The position numbers and the translations under genes are program-made. Positions 5,645-5,802 of a DNA stretch of 5,802 nt are shown piece after piece (the first letter of the stretch is position 1; each line of letters begins with the position of its first letter). The notes below the pieces were generated by a model. It was not told the DNA's origin and did not search any database. It saw nothing but the letters and a program-made list of their open reading frames with translations. Origin of the DNA: an uncultured Clostridia bacterium (GTDB taxonomy: Bacteria > Bacillota_A > Clostridia > Christensenellales > Aristaeellaceae); NCBI GenBank assembly GCA_947166205.1, contig CAMVDI010000118.1, forward strand, positions 1 through 5,802, given 5' to 3'.

Positions 5645-5714
5645 TGAGGATCCTCTCCTTTTCCGTGTGCTCCGCTTTCAGGCAGGCAGCCTCCCTCCCG
5701 CGGAAAGCCGCCTG

Positions 5715-5744
5715 AAAAAAGGGACGGGCCCCGCGGGGCCCGTC
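5715..5744 (-). terminator. Intra-operon intrinsic terminator/attenuator between binding-protein and ATPase genes
   Basis: Bases 5723-5744 are a perfect 22-base palindrome (GACGGGCCC arm, CGCG loop, GGGCCCGTC arm). In the minus-strand transcript it is followed by CC and then six U (5715-5720). It starts 16 bases after the stop of the upstream partial gene, and the ATPase start is about 70 bases farther on. No good promoter was seen in the gap, so the transport genes are probably reached by read-through. Confidence 0.8.
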
Positions 5745-5760
5745 TTTGAAAAATCCGGGA

Positions 5761-5802
5761 TTATTCCGCCTTCTGGGTCAGGGTGGGCCAGTCCAGATTG
5801 TC
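5761..5802 (-). CDS. C-terminal end of a probable ABC substrate-binding protein (partial)
   Basis: The window edge cuts this gene. Only the last 13 residues (DNLDWPTLTQKAE) and a TAA stop are visible. Its orientation and position directly upstream of an ABC importer ATPase and permease suggest an extracellular solute-binding protein, the one component otherwise missing here. The visible tail is hydrophilic and fits the end of such a protein, but it is too short to prove the family. A terminator hairpin follows the stop. Confidence 0.6.
   Translation of the reverse strand, partial: DNLDWPTLTQKAE

Noticed and set aside
2702..5647. A 981-codon plus-strand open frame opposite the ABC importer genes
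   Set aside because: It is exactly antisense to two clearly recognisable genes and aligned with their codons. Its product is rich in His, Asp, Gly, Gln and Arg with no domain, as expected of a shadow frame in GC-rich DNA. It has no ribosome site.

Overview
This is a GC-rich window that reads as Firmicutes, most likely the class Clostridia. The evidence is a NusG-domain-II lipoprotein next to a Gx-type (HepT-like) membrane protein, strong AGGAGG-type ribosome binding sites, and sigma-A-like promoters. The taxonomic call is inference from gene content and style; no marker gene is present.

Left part, plus strand (1-2126). A promoter with an extended -10 and a short hairpin leader precede a two-gene unit: a lipoprotein carrying a NusG domain II (130-654), then a polytopic Gx transporter family protein (664-1377). 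The second protein carries what looks like an extra pair of membrane helices, including an 18-bp tandem duplication. A separate, near-consensus promoter (1455-1483) then drives a single LURP-one-related (Tubby-like fold) protein with a poly-serine tail (1515-2126).

Middle (2127-2377) is a convergent intergenic region. A long imperfect hairpin flanked by A6 and T7 tracts (2269-2324) can terminate transcription from both sides.

Right part, minus strand (5802 down to 2378), is an ABC importer operon. In transcription order it contains: the last 13 residues of a probable substrate-binding protein (5761-5802); a strong intra-operon terminator hairpin (5715-5744); an ATPase of the FbpC/PotA type (4628-5644, TTG start); a fused double-domain permease of the FbpB/AfuB type (2708-4618); and two tiny single-helix membrane proteins of 38 and 50 residues (2595-2711 and 2378-2530). 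The first tiny gene overlaps the permease stop by ATGA and has a near-perfect Shine-Dalgarno sequence. The substrate cannot be fixed from this window; ferric iron, polyamine, phosphonate or thiamine-type ligands are all known for this transporter class.

The most unusual element is the pair of micro-membrane proteins appended to the importer operon. They could be accessory subunits or regulators of the permease. Other points of interest are the enlarged Gx protein and the attenuating hairpin between the binding-protein and ATPase genes. No RNA genes, CRISPR arrays, insertion sequences or phage parts were seen.
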